DNA of 33,770 bases from Candidatus Poribacteria bacterium (GTDB lineage: Bacteria; Poribacteria; WGA-4E; WGA-3G). The stretch's first letter is position 1. Every line of letters starts with the position of its first letter. The notes under the pieces were generated by a model that searched no databases, was not told the origin of the DNA, and saw only the letters and a program-made list of their open reading frames with translations. The translations under genes and the position numbers were made by a program. Positions 7,001-15,315 of this stretch are shown one piece after another. The stretch lies in the NCBI GenBank assembly GCA_022823085.1, contig JAJDXV010000082.1:1-33770 (forward strand), given 5' to 3'.

Positions 7001-8737
7001 TGCTGCTTCAATCGCAGCACGGAGATTCGGATCAGGAATAGTGACCAGATCCCCAGGACGTAGATCAATGCCGGGATCAACCGGTGGTGTTACCGTATCA
7101 TCCGGCGAATTCAGCGCGGCAATGACTTGAATAAAATTAGCAGTCCAAGCATCCCGACTCACGTTGCCATCTTCCAGTAACCCTGTCAAACCTAAACTCC
7201 GTAAACGCTGTTTATCGCGAATCTCTTGAAGGAACGTCTCTGTCTCTAAACCGAGGGCAGCCGCAGCGTGTGCCGCATCCACCGGTTCTTGAAACGCCTC
7301 GTGGAACCGATGCACCGGTTCTATACTACCCCCAAATACGCCCCCTGTCTTCTCAAGTGCCAACCGATATGTTTCGGTATCCTTCGCGACATGCGCATCC
7401 ATCTCCGCTTGCTCGACATACAGACGCAACACTTGATCTCTCTCAAGACTGTCGGGTGCCTGCATGAAAACCGAACGCACCTCATCTTCAAACGTCTTGA
7501 TCCCCTCGGTGTGGCAACCGATACAGGACAAACCGTTGCGGACAGCCGGATTACTCGCTGCTGGATTAGAAACGATATTTGTCGGTGCTTCATCTATCCG
7601 ATTCCCTAACGCATCGGAGATATAGTATCCCTGTAAACCGTTCGGCAGATTGAATACGACTTCACCGCCATCGTGTCTGAAAGACAACGGATGTGTAAAG
7701 ATAAACTGTGGACCCACACTCCCAGCAAAGTCGTAGCTTTTCCAATACGCCCCATATCTCGAAGTGTGCCGTTCCACAACGCGGTTGTTTCTCGAAACGC
7801 CTGAATCGTTGAAACCGGCACGCCGGACGCGCACGCCGGGGGCGGTGTCAATATTTCGTCTAACATCGACTTCGAGTTGTGCTTCTAACTCGCGCTCTGT
7901 CTCTGGGAGGTCAAGAATATCGTGGTAGAGCGGTGGCAGCGACGCATTCGCAAGGAACCAATCGACGTGCACGAACGGCACTTCGCAATCCATCTCTGTC
8001 CGCAAATTCGTCAGTTTTTCGTGTAGGCCTGCTTGCGTCTGAGGATCAAAGTCGGTGCTGTACGGGTATTCGCGTTCAATCTGTGTCCACGCTTCGTTTC
8101 TGACATCCCACTCATAATGGCGCAAGTCGATATAAAAGATCGTCTCCTGTTCGTCAATCGGCGTTGGATTGATCACATCAACACCCCAAGAGAGACTATT
8201 GACGAGTTTTGAGAGTGCTATTTTATAGGCACGGCGGGCTTCAGGACTCTCACCAGCGTTATAGAGGTGCGTAAGCGTAAAATAACGGGCGAAAGGTCGA
8301 TTAAATTCCAAGAGCGTTTCAAGATGTTTCTGGATCGTATCAAGCATCGCATCCGTGGTAATGAAGTTTATATCATACTGTACCTCCCAGTCGGGTGCAC
8401 CGGCTTGAATCCAGCGGTGTACCGTTTCGAGCGCATCTGCTGAAAGGGCGGGTTGTCCCCACGGCATTCTCGGTTTTTCCGGTGTATCTTCAACCAACCG
8501 CCTATAGAATTCGGAGTTGTCAGGATTCCTCGGAACAACCGTTCCAGAAGCGATGAGTGCATCGCGGTCAATGATAAGGTCTTCCGTAAAGGCACCGTGT
8601 TCGCCATGACAACCGAAACAGCTCTGTTGAAAAATAGCATACACTTCCTGTGCAAGGTTATCTTGTGCGTGTGCCGTGCTAAATCCGAGTATGACAAATG
8701 TTAAAATAACAAGGGATATGTATTTCTCTGTTTTCAT
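4079..8737 (-). CDS. secreted dihaem cytochrome c / leucine-rich repeat / cohesin-like / dockerin protein
   Basis: A 1552-residue protein. ATG 8737 is chosen over a TTG two codons upstream because GAGGAG sits 8 nt before it. Signal peptide 1-24 (TAHA|QD). The cytochrome part has CFGCH (40-44), with M91 in RMPWG as possible axial ligand, and resembles the planctomycete PSCyt1 domain; a second haem site is CIGCH (405-409). Residues about 595-870 are internalin-type 22-residue LRRs. A module at 880-1055 contains GSDDAVKVWLNGE. Two cohesin-like beta domains lie at 1058-1193 and 1205-1341. A dockerin with two Ca loops (DINADGITN, DVNGDGTIN) is at 1348-1400. A FlgD/T9SS-type C-terminal sorting domain (NYPNPFNPETWIPY) spans 1461-1552. 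It is probably exported and surface-held. Its role is unknown; electron transfer combined with adhesion or scaffolding is inference. The 33-nt gap after the upstream LRR gene suggests one operon. Confidence 0.85.
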   Translation of the reverse strand: MKTEKYISLVILTFVILGFSTAHAQDNLAQEVYAIFQQSCFGCHGEHGAFTEDLIIDRDALIASGTVVPRNPDNSEFYRRLVEDTPEKPRMPWGQPALSADALETVHRWIQAGAPDWEVQYDINFITTDAMLDTIQKHLETLLEFNRPFARYFTLTHLYNAGESPEARRAYKIALSKLVNSLSWGVDVINPTPIDEQETIFYIDLRHYEWDVRNEAWTQIEREYPYSTDFDPQTQAGLHEKLTNLRTEMDCEVPFVHVDWFLANASLPPLYHDILDLPETERELEAQLEVDVRRNIDTAPGVRVRRAGFNDSGVSRNNRVVERHTSRYGAYWKSYDFAGSVGPQFIFTHPLSFRHDGGEVVFNLPNGLQGYYISDALGNRIDEAPTNIVSNPAASNPAVRNGLSCIGCHTEGIKTFEDEVRSVFMQAPDSLERDQVLRLYVEQAEMDAHVAKDTETYRLALEKTGGVFGGSIEPVHRFHEAFQEPVDAAHAAAALGLETETFLQEIRDKQRLRSLGLTGLLEDGNVSRDAWTANFIQVIAALNSPDDTVTPPVDPGIDLRPGDLVTIPDPNLRAAIEAALGKAPRALITAGDMARLERIEADEAGINNLTGLEAATQLERIEFRHNAISDLSPLRGLTRLNNIKLRGNRITDISPLAGLVNVDWLGLEENEITDLSPLTGLVKLNGIGISGNPISDVSPLASLISLERIDAWRTPVSDFSPLARLPRLSWIEYGNDRSISALPTLKGLKALNRLEIHNCNISDLTPLSELTQLEWLELINNQISDISPLANLKRLEHLNLDANIISDVSPLAKLTRLELLYLENNVISDVSPLAGLTNLERLDLRNNSISDFSSLEKLPPGTLVRINGNPGSLLRGASKIVGPWLWMIAPTEERGGANASASGIDFLSQMSGGAVTELKIATNGATAGSPVGSKVWTIGNISATRGNNINDMANDTGLGSGDIDNHVAYGSVALDSPREQKIRMLVGSDDAVKVWLNGELVHHNSINRGADDFQDQFPVTLKEGTNILLVAVYELGGGWSGFFGFETGTEYTVLSPSSRFSFSTAATQVKVGNTFTLQLKAENISDLAGWQSDIIFDPAVLKVDNVGEGSFLKQGGGRTHFLKGTIDNTEGRITDIGSARIAEGGASGEGTLLSVTFTAKANGNSRVSLRKFQAGSSLGETTPSRAPDIVITVGEPSISVVGDTKFFSLSTAPTLVRLGETFTLHFGAEDVVDLAGWQVDMTYDADVLEAVKMSEGDFLKSGGGTAFFLQGRINNTAGEITKISSTRTRGGGVTGTGTLLSVVFMPKTTGDTRITLHNFFAGSSRGETISSDAPEIVITIEDRAHPAWDINADGITNVLDLILVAQHLGEDASANRQSDVNGDGTINVLDLIVVAQNLGDAIDAAAPSYLAIETLELDSATVHQWIAEAEVENDGSLAFRHGIENLRRLLAALLPEETALLPNYPNPFNPETWIPYHLSETADVTVRIYAADGVLVRTLALGHQVAGIYESHSRAAYWDGKNEVGEPVASGVYFYTLTANDFTGTGKMLIVK

Positions 8738-8776
8738 CGCCAATCTCCTCTCTAATCAATACAATCTATCCTTAGC

Positions 8777-11050
8777 CTATTTCTTTATTAGCATCTTGCG
8801 CGTTGCCGTAAAATCGCCTGCAGTCAATGTATAAAAATACGCACCGCTTGCAACAGGTTCACCGAGTTGATTCCGTCCATCCCAATACGCTGCACGCGTC
8901 CGTTGTTGATACACGCCCGCAGGTCGGTGTCCTAAGTCTAACGTCCGCACCAAAGCACCGCTCACTGTATAGATATGCAAAGTCACTGTAGCCGGTTCCG
9001 CGAGCTGGTAAGGTATCCACGTCTCTGGGTTAAACGGATTCGGATAGTTCGCAAGCAACGCAGTCTTTTCCGGTGCCAACACGGCTAAAAGGCGTTGAAG
9101 GTTCTCAATACCCTGTTGAAAAGCAACCGATCCATCGTTCTCAATCTGTGCTTGTGCTATCCATGCCTGTATTATCGCTGCGTCTAACTTTACATTATCC
9201 AGCGCGATGACAGGCGGCGCAGCAGCAAGTCCGCTAAGTTCGCCGAGGTGTTGTGCCACAAAAACAACGTCTGAGATATTGACAAGCCCATCACCATTTA
9301 CGTCCGTTCGGGCGTTGGTCGGAGTGGTTTTCCCGAAGTCTTGTCCCACCAGAATCAGATCCAAGATGTTTGTTATTCCGTCTCTGTTTATATCATAAGC
9401 AGGCACTGCGATTGTGATTTTTTTATCGTGGGGGTTCACCGTATATTCTGTGTCTTTAGCAAAACCGAAAAAACCGCTAAAAGCCCCGTGCCCCCGATTG
9501 TCAACAGCGACTAACAAGACGTTTGAGCCCTGTTTCAGCGTGACAGGGAACGCATCTTGGAAATCGCCAGCCCCCCGCGTTACAGGGTTGTAGTGGACCA
9601 CCTCACCGTTGAGCCAGATTTTTACCTCATCATCGCTTCCAGCAAGCATCGTTGTCTCCTGTTCACGCGGTGACTCCAAGGTGACGGAACCATAAACCAC
9701 GTGATCATACACCTCCGAACCCGATCCCCAACCGAGCGCATCTGTCATTTCGTTGAGGTTGTCTCCACCGATCGGAGCGAGTGTATGTAATGTCCATTCG
9801 CTATCGCCGACAAACTTCCCTTCGGTCGCACCAAAGGTCGCCACCTTCACCTCTGTAACCTTGCCTTTACTCGCCTTTGCCAACAGATCTGTGTGGTCAA
9901 GGCGTGCCCCCGGCACGATCACCCATAACCAAGGTCCTTCTATTTTCGGACCGGCTGCTGGGAAAGCGGAGTTAACGAAGTTCGAGTGCGAAATTGATGT
10001 TTGCTCGGAGAATCTTTCCAAACTTGATATATCTGATATCGGATTTTCAGTAAGCCCCATCCAGGTCAAGTTGGGCAAAGCTGCAAGCGACGATACATCT
10101 GATATCCGATTCTGACTCAGGTCTAACCAAGTCAGGTTAGATAACGCCGAAATCGGAGAGACATCTGAAATCGCATTGCGGTGAAGGTCAATCCATGTCA
10201 ACCCGTTTAATGTCTCAAGGGGCGATACATCCGATATTTCGTTACCCTCAAGACTCAGGCGTATCAACCCGGTTAAACTCGCCAAGGTAGAGATGTCGGC
10301 AACTTCGTTCCCAGGGAGATAGAGCTCCTTCAAACTTGCCAACCCCTCCAAAGGAGAAATATCCGATATTTCGCCACCACAAATGTTTATTACCTGCAGC
10401 TTTGGCGACTCCGTCAAAGGCGCGAGGCTTAATATAGGGGTGCCCCAAGAGTGAAAACCCCTCAGATTGATGAGTCCTGTAAGCGGCACCAGATCAGCCG
10501 CAGGATTGTGGCTCATCGTTATTCCTTCAAGTTTTACTAAACCCGCAAGCGGAGACCAGTCAACTACAATGTTATGTCCAAAATTTACGCCCCGTAAGTT
10601 GATTAATCCAGCAACCGGTGATATATCCGATATCAAGTTATGCGAAATATGTAAACTCTCTAAGTTGATTAACCCTTTAAGCGGTGATATATCGGATATA
10701 GTATTATCTTCCAATTCTATGCGATGCAATCTGACCAGTTCCGCGAGCGGTGATATGTCGGATATCAAGTTATGCTCAAGTCTCAGGTCCTCGAGATTTA
10801 TTGCCGTTTCAAGTCCCGTCAAATTGCTAATGCCTCTATTATTCGCCTCAAGGCGGGTCAATCTCGCCATCTCATCCACCGTAATCCGGGCATTTGGTGC
10901 TTTGCCGAGTGCTTCATTAATCGCTTCGAGAAGGTTCGCGTCAGGGATGTCAACGGTTTGTGCCTTTGCCAGTAGTGGAAACACAAAGAGCAGTATGACA
11001 GAAAAAATAAACGTGTAAATAAAAATGTGTTGTCTGTTGGTTCGTAGCAT
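8777..11050 (-). CDS. secreted leucine-rich repeat protein with dockerin
   Basis: A 757-residue paralogue of the downstream gene that lacks the cytochrome and cohesin parts. Signal peptide 1-30 (LLAKA|QT). Internalin-type LRRs run from about 36 to 350 (repeats such as NLTWLDLSQNRISDVSSLAAL). The GPWLW...WLNG...TEYTV module spans about 372-538. The dockerin (DINRDGITN and DVNGDGLVN loops) is at 552-604. The C-terminal NYPNPFNPETWIPY sorting domain begins near residue 665. The ribosome binding site AGGAG overlaps the stop codon of the Uma2 gene upstream, so the three genes are probably cotranscribed and coupled. Its dockerin could dock onto the cohesin-like domains of the neighbouring protein, which is inference. 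Confidence 0.88.
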   Translation of the reverse strand: MLRTNRQHIFIYTFIFSVILLFVFPLLAKAQTVDIPDANLLEAINEALGKAPNARITVDEMARLTRLEANNRGISNLTGLETAINLEDLRLEHNLISDISPLAELVRLHRIELEDNTISDISPLKGLINLESLHISHNLISDISPVAGLINLRGVNFGHNIVVDWSPLAGLVKLEGITMSHNPAADLVPLTGLINLRGFHSWGTPILSLAPLTESPKLQVINICGGEISDISPLEGLASLKELYLPGNEVADISTLASLTGLIRLSLEGNEISDVSPLETLNGLTWIDLHRNAISDVSPISALSNLTWLDLSQNRISDVSSLAALPNLTWMGLTENPISDISSLERFSEQTSISHSNFVNSAFPAAGPKIEGPWLWVIVPGARLDHTDLLAKASKGKVTEVKVATFGATEGKFVGDSEWTLHTLAPIGGDNLNEMTDALGWGSGSEVYDHVVYGSVTLESPREQETTMLAGSDDEVKIWLNGEVVHYNPVTRGAGDFQDAFPVTLKQGSNVLLVAVDNRGHGAFSGFFGFAKDTEYTVNPHDKKITIAVPAYDINRDGITNILDLILVGQDFGKTTPTNARTDVNGDGLVNISDVVFVAQHLGELSGLAAAPPVIALDNVKLDAAIIQAWIAQAQIENDGSVAFQQGIENLQRLLAVLAPEKTALLANYPNPFNPETWIPYQLAEPATVTLHIYTVSGALVRTLDLGHRPAGVYQQRTRAAYWDGRNQLGEPVASGAYFYTLTAGDFTATRKMLIKK

Positions 11051-11064
11051 GCAGTTCTATCTCC

Positions 11065-11769
11065 TTAGGTGCGTGCTTGTAAGCGTGCAAGTTCTTCTCG
11101 GAGCCGTTCAACTTCTTCTTCCGCTTTTTGGCGTGCGATGGCTTCTTGTTCCGCGCGTGTCTCCGCCTTTTCCACTGGCGTTTGGAGCCATTGCGCCGCA
11201 ACCGGATCGTAAACCCCCAAACGCCTATCCCGGATATGAAAATCTAAACCCAGCACATCCGAATGCACCCCACCATCAACACCCGGCACAACCGGGACAT
11301 AGACACCCTCTACCAACCGAAACCCCATCAAAGGCGAAGGCAGATAAAGTGCCTCAGCATCATAGAGGAGATAGTTCGGTATGCCGAGCGCAGCGTAGAG
11401 CTCCATCTTGTCTGTTAAGTCGTTTTGATAGGTGGTCTTGCTTGAGAATTCCATCACAAAGTCCGGAACCTTCCCCTCTTCCCACACCTTGTAAGTGTGG
11501 CGTCTCTTTTGCCCAATGCCAAAAGAAACCAGCACATCCGGTGCGACGACTGCACGCGGATCGCCCTTGGTGTAATATGTCAGAATATCGCCAGAGACAT
11601 AGACATCCGGCATTTCGGCGAAGTAGGCCTTCAGCGTCTGTAAAAGCCAGATGAGGATTTCAAGGTGGAGGTCACTCGCTGCGATATGTTCACCGTCCGT
11701 TTCAGGGTAGATGTCTACTGCATCTGTAGGGGCGTAAGGCATATTGTGCCCATTTTTGTAGGTATCCAT
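11065..11769 (-). CDS. Uma2 family (DUF820) endonuclease-like protein
   Basis: A 234-residue protein with GAGGAG 8 nt before the ATG. The Uma2/DUF820 core (PD-(D/E)XK-like fold) is visible: VVAPDVLVSFG, then VPDFVMEFSSKTTYQNDLTDKMELYAALGIPNYLLYD. Family knowledge: Uma2 proteins are abundant in cyanobacteria and Poribacteria, resemble restriction endonucleases structurally, and mostly have no proven role. The C-terminal 45 residues (about 190-234) are a highly charged coiled coil (EKAETRAEQEAIARQKAEEE). It is the first gene of a likely operon with the two LRR genes. Confidence 0.85.
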   Translation of the reverse strand: MDTYKNGHNMPYAPTDAVDIYPETDGEHIAASDLHLEILIWLLQTLKAYFAEMPDVYVSGDILTYYTKGDPRAVVAPDVLVSFGIGQKRRHTYKVWEEGKVPDFVMEFSSKTTYQNDLTDKMELYAALGIPNYLLYDAEALYLPSPLMGFRLVEGVYVPVVPGVDGGVHSDVLGLDFHIRDRRLGVYDPVAAQWLQTPVEKAETRAEQEAIARQKAEEEVERLREELARLQART

Positions 11770-11827
11770 CGGTGATTCTCCTCGCCGTGGGATGTGTGAA
11801 AAACAAGACTAAAGTTTCGATAACTTA

Positions 11828-11856
11828 AGAGTACCTTAACATTCGGAGAATGTCAA
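11828..11856 (-). promoter_or_regulatory. possible promoter of the Uma2-LRR operon
   Basis: On the minus strand TTGACA (11851-11856) is followed after 17 nt by TACTCT (11828-11833), about 59 nt before the start codon. The -35 is perfect and the -10 is weak. It lies next to MITE B1. Confidence 0.4.
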
Positions 11857-11875
11857 CACTTTTTCAAAAGGAAAT

Positions 11876-11994
11876 AGGACTTACGCATGATGCTCTTTTG
11901 TACCACAATCTGTTAGATTGTGCCACAGAAACGCTGTGTTTTCAGAAAACTTTCATCTCACAGAACAGTTTACATCCAAAAATGCGTAAGTCCT
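11876..11994. mobile_element. MITE family B, copy 1, 119 bp, with 8-bp target duplication
   Basis: Perfect 12-bp terminal inverted repeats AGGACTTACGCA (11876-11887) and TGCGTAAGTCCT (11983-11994) are flanked by identical AAGGAAAT on both sides (11868-11875, 11995-12002). Inside is CTCTTTTGTA followed by the hairpin CACAATC-TGTTA-GATTGTG. A second full copy is at 33239-33356 and a half end is at about 21919-21932. Confidence 0.88.
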
Positions 11995-12002
11995 AAGGAA
12001 AT

Positions 12003-12206
12003 ATGAGTTAGCAGGTACAATTTTTCAATCGCAATTCTGCGCTTAAAGACAGAAATCAAGTGGAGTCGTAATCGGAACTTTATCGGTGGGGTTGCACGAA
12101 GTTTGAAAAAATATGCAAAAATATTCCAGTAATCCTGGGACAGATGATTGACAATCAAAATCAGATAACCGAGTACTGACTGCCGACTGCTGACCCCTGA
12201 CAGCCA
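12003..12206. other. non-coding stretch between MITE B1 and the YibE/F gene
   Basis: No gene is supported. The part nearest the YibE/F stop (12168-12203) is a run of ACTGACTGCCGACTGCTGACC-like short repeats, one of several CAGT-rich repeats that border minus-strand genes here. Confidence 0.4.
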
Positions 12207-14819
12207 CTATGCCCTCTGCTTCGGGTTCCAGAACGCACAAATCACTGCCGTAATCGGAATCGCAAGCACTAAACCGAGTGTGCCTGCCAGCAACCGCACA
12301 ATCTCTGCGGATACAACGCCGATGCTCAGGAGCTGCACCGGCGGCGATTTGAAGAAATCCAAATCCGGTGCGACAATCGTGACCACAAGCAACAACTCCA
12401 CACCGAGATACGCGAAGACCAACGTATTCACCATCGTACCGAGAATATCCGTACCGACGTTGAGACCGGAGGCGATGAGCCGCCAGGTCGGCATGTTCGG
12501 GTTCGCTTTACGGATTTCCTCCATGCTCGATGCCACCTCAATCGCACCGTCAACCGCGACACCTAACACACCCATCAACATCCCCGCTAAGAGGATCTGA
12601 ACGAAATCGAACGGTGGTGTACGCGTCGCCTCTATAATGTCCGCCGAAATCGCGTTCTCTAAACCGGAGAAATGGAGATGCTGCTGCGCAAACAAGACAA
12701 TCAGACCCGCAACCAAAATACCGCCCATCGTACCCAGCACGGCTGAAAACGTTTTACGACTCGGACCGATAACGAATACCAGAGATACAAACGCCACAGC
12801 ACCCGAGGTCAGCGTTACAATCAACACGGCATTCGCACCCCCCGAAATCATCGGTAGCATGAAGAAATAGATCACGGCAGCAGAGATTAACATCGCACAC
12901 GCTGTACGGATACCTTCAATCCGACCGACAAGAATAATCAGCAGCAGCATCCCGCCTACCATCCAGATCAGAAAGCCGTCTCTACCATAATCTTGGACAA
13001 TGTTGACGAGACTCACCTGCGTCGGGTCGCCACCCACACGACAGAGAATAACGTCACCCGGTTCCGCTGGGATACTCAACAACGGCATGTTGTGGTTCAC
13101 GATGTTTCGGAACACCAAGCGTCTGCCTTTATACATCCCGCTCAGCATCTCTACTTCAAGGATATGGTGCTCACTTTTCGACTCGTAGACGCTGAGAACG
13201 GTTTTCGCCTCGTGTTCCAGCTCACGGACACTATAGGTCTGCTCGTATCTTATATCCGAAAGGAGCCAACGACTATCCTTCCACGGTTTGATTGTAACAG
13301 TGACATCGTCAGATAACGGGATATTCTCGTTATTGAAGGCTTCACGCAGCGCAACAGGAACGACGCTGTTGTTTAAATCGGTTACGGCACTGCTATCAAT
13401 GTTAAAGAGGAAATTCGCATTCGATTCAAGCAGGCGGAGAACTCGACCCTTCGCGTATTCCGATTTGTTGACAAGGTTGCCATCGACATCCACCTGTTCT
13501 GAGATAGTCGCCGAGAGCTCATGCGTCCGGAAATAGACGAAGGCTGTACCGAGAAGGACAAAAACCATCGCAATAGGAACGGCGATTCGCGCCGCACTGC
13601 GAGGCGGATCCGCACGGAACAACTCCTCTAACTCTTCTTCCGAAGGCAGGTCTTCATGAATCTCGGATTTATCTACTTTCGCATATTGTGTGAGAAACCC
13701 CGCAACGGATGCAGCGATTGGCACTGTCAGCACCAGTCCGATCGTGCCTACCACCGCCTGAATAATCGCGACCGCTGTCGCTTCATCGTTGACGAGTCGG
13801 AGAAATGGGTAGATGATACCGACTTCCGGGAAGTCGATCTGTGGAAGCAGCATCGTCATCATGTGGGCACCAAGATAGGCGAAGATGAGCGTGTCTGCCA
13901 TCGTACCCATAATGTCGCGCCCGACATTCAACCCCGCACGAATCGCTTGCCGAACAGTGATGTTCGGATTCACCTGTTTGACTTCATGGACACTCGAAGA
14001 GATCGACATACTGACATCCATCATCGCACCCACGGCGCCCAAGATGATACCAGCCGACAGAATACCGGTGAAGTTCCAGTGATGTGAGGCGGGGGTCCGC
14101 CACAGCGCAATGCCGAGTTCAAGGAAACCGAACTCTTGCGCCAGTCCCGTCAATGCCAGAACGTGTTGGCTGATAACAGACAAGACACCCACAGCAGCTA
14201 AGCCGCCGAGCGTGCCGAGCACGCCGGAGATAACCTTGGAACTGAACCCCGTAATCAGAAGGAAGGTCGCTAATGTCAGGCACGCAGCGATGAGGAGCGC
14301 AACACCGATCGGGTTATAACCACTGATCGTGAGCGGAACCAGTATATAAAGGACGGCGAGCGCAGTGACAAATAGCGTTAAGATCGAGCGGACACCTTTC
14401 ATGCCAGCCACAAGTATCATCAGCACGCCTAATGTACCGGCGAGATACAGCAGGAACGGCGTACGGAAGTACTCACGCATCGATACCTTGTCAATTATCG
14501 GGTTCTTCGGGTCGCGAATCGGAATGTCAAGGAAGAGGACATCCCCCTTACGCAACACCCGGTCCCCGAAAGCGCGGCCCGTCCAGATGTTGTTGACCTG
14601 AACGCTCTCGCCACGAAACTGACCGGAAAGAATACGAAAGGACAACACTTGGTCGGCTTCATCACTCGTGTCTATACCGGTAACACGTCCCAAGCAGACG
14701 AGTACCTGTAACGCACCGTCGTACGTGACTTCCGAGAACCTATAAAGTTTCACATGCAACACCGCAACGCTCAATAGGATAAGCACGATGCCGATGATTT
14801 TGATGTTTCTTTCTCGCAT
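12207..14819 (-). CDS. double-length YibE/F-like integral membrane protein
   Basis: An 870-residue polytopic membrane protein. YibE/F proteins usually have about 370-400 residues, and this one contains two in tandem. Each half has an extracytoplasmic beta-rich segment (residues about 30-110 and 480-610) and then a bundle of hydrophobic helices. It ends with the family motif: AGLNVGRDIMGTMADTLIFAYLG (from 295) and SGLNVGTDILGTMVNTLVFAYLG (from 784). TM1 is at 8-25. A charged linker (EEELEELFRADPP) joins the halves near residue 400. The function of the family is unproven; transport has been suggested. No ribosome binding site precedes the ATG, where a CAGTTTTCAGT repeat abuts the gene. Confidence 0.88.
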   Translation of the reverse strand: MRERNIKIIGIVLILLSVAVLHVKLYRFSEVTYDGALQVLVCLGRVTGIDTSDEADQVLSFRILSGQFRGESVQVNNIWTGRAFGDRVLRKGDVLFLDIPIRDPKNPIIDKVSMREYFRTPFLLYLAGTLGVLMILVAGMKGVRSILTLFVTALAVLYILVPLTISGYNPIGVALLIAACLTLATFLLITGFSSKVISGVLGTLGGLAAVGVLSVISQHVLALTGLAQEFGFLELGIALWRTPASHHWNFTGILSAGIILGAVGAMMDVSMSISSSVHEVKQVNPNITVRQAIRAGLNVGRDIMGTMADTLIFAYLGAHMMTMLLPQIDFPEVGIIYPFLRLVNDEATAVAIIQAVVGTIGLVLTVPIAASVAGFLTQYAKVDKSEIHEDLPSEEELEELFRADPPRSAARIAVPIAMVFVLLGTAFVYFRTHELSATISEQVDVDGNLVNKSEYAKGRVLRLLESNANFLFNIDSSAVTDLNNSVVPVALREAFNNENIPLSDDVTVTIKPWKDSRWLLSDIRYEQTYSVRELEHEAKTVLSVYESKSEHHILEVEMLSGMYKGRRLVFRNIVNHNMPLLSIPAEPGDVILCRVGGDPTQVSLVNIVQDYGRDGFLIWMVGGMLLLIILVGRIEGIRTACAMLISAAVIYFFMLPMISGGANAVLIVTLTSGAVAFVSLVFVIGPSRKTFSAVLGTMGGILVAGLIVLFAQQHLHFSGLENAISADIIEATRTPPFDFVQILLAGMLMGVLGVAVDGAIEVASSMEEIRKANPNMPTWRLIASGLNVGTDILGTMVNTLVFAYLGVELLLVVTIVAPDLDFFKSPPVQLLSIGVVSAEIVRLLAGTLGLVLAIPITAVICAFWNPKQRA

Positions 14820-14823
14820 GTTA

Positions 14824-14875
14824 AAGTTTTCAGTTTTCAGTACGGCAACTGCGTTGCCTTTCAGTTTTCAGTTAA
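14824..14875. repeat. CAGTTTTCAGT repeat with GGCAAC-TGC-GTTGCC hairpin
   Basis: AGTTTTCAGTTTTCAGTA, then GGCAACTGCGTTGCC (14844-14858, perfect 6-bp stem), then TTCAGTTTTCAGTTAA. It occupies the immediate upstream region of the YibE/F start codon. Related CAGT/GTTAAC-rich sequence occurs at 14975-15000 and 17205-17325. Confidence 0.6.
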
Positions 14876-14886
14876 GAGGTTTATTG

Positions 14887-14942
14887 TTTGACCAAGAACT
14901 CGATTTCCGATATTTAAAAATAGGCGCGAGTTCTTGGTCAAA
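14887..14942. repeat. 56-bp perfect inverted repeat
   Basis: TTTGACCAAGAACTCG (14887-14902) and CGAGTTCTTGGTCAAA (14927-14942) are complementary over 16 bp around a 24-nt A/T-rich centre. No target duplication and no T-run are seen, so it could be a transposon-derived relic or a protein-binding palindrome. Confidence 0.55.
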
Positions 14943-14985
14943 GTTACAGTAAGTGTTATAGACACAAGTTGTTAACTGTTAACTG

Positions 14986-15114
14986 TTAACTGCGTACTCG
15001 CTCAGTCATCGCGACGGTCCGTCCGCTCAGATACTCGTTTTTCGTAACTGCCTTGCGTTCCGCGTCGATGTATTCTGCTGGTGTCAAATATGTTTGTGCC
15101 GCAAGCGTTGACAT
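14986..15114 (-). pseudogene. truncated Uma2 gene (N-terminal 42 codons)
   Basis: ATG at 15114 preceded by GGGAGG. The frame reads MSTLAAQTYLTPAEYIDAER and continues KAVTKNEYLSGRTVAM. This is the usual N-terminus of Uma2 proteins; compare YYTPEEYIALERKAI in the complete gene at 31017. After about residue 36 the frame runs into GTTAACTGTTAAC repeats and stops. The nuclease-like core is missing, so this is a gene fragment, probably truncated by recombination with the repeats. Confidence 0.7.
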
Positions 15115-15315
15115 GCACGCCTCCCTGTTCTTGTATGCTCAAAACCTCAAATTATTTTTAACACCTTAGAGTATTGCTGCAAGTAACATGCCAATATAGT
15201 AAAAACCTTTTCTATTCCTAATGACATTGAAATTGCACGAATCGGTGCAGCTTCAGGAACAACGTTGCCCAAATCCGTGCAGAAAAATCTACAATCTCTA
15301 TCGTGTGCAAAACGT
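15115..15315. other. non-coding stretch between the Uma2 fragment and uvrC
   Basis: I see no gene or clear repeat here. It holds the ribosome binding site of the Uma2 fragment (15120-15126) and A/T-rich sequence downstream of the uvrC stop. Confidence 0.4.

Noticed and set aside
11025..11654. Plus-strand ORF opposite the Uma2 gene
   Set aside because: Proline/histidine-rich translation typical of an antisense frame, with no ribosome binding site.
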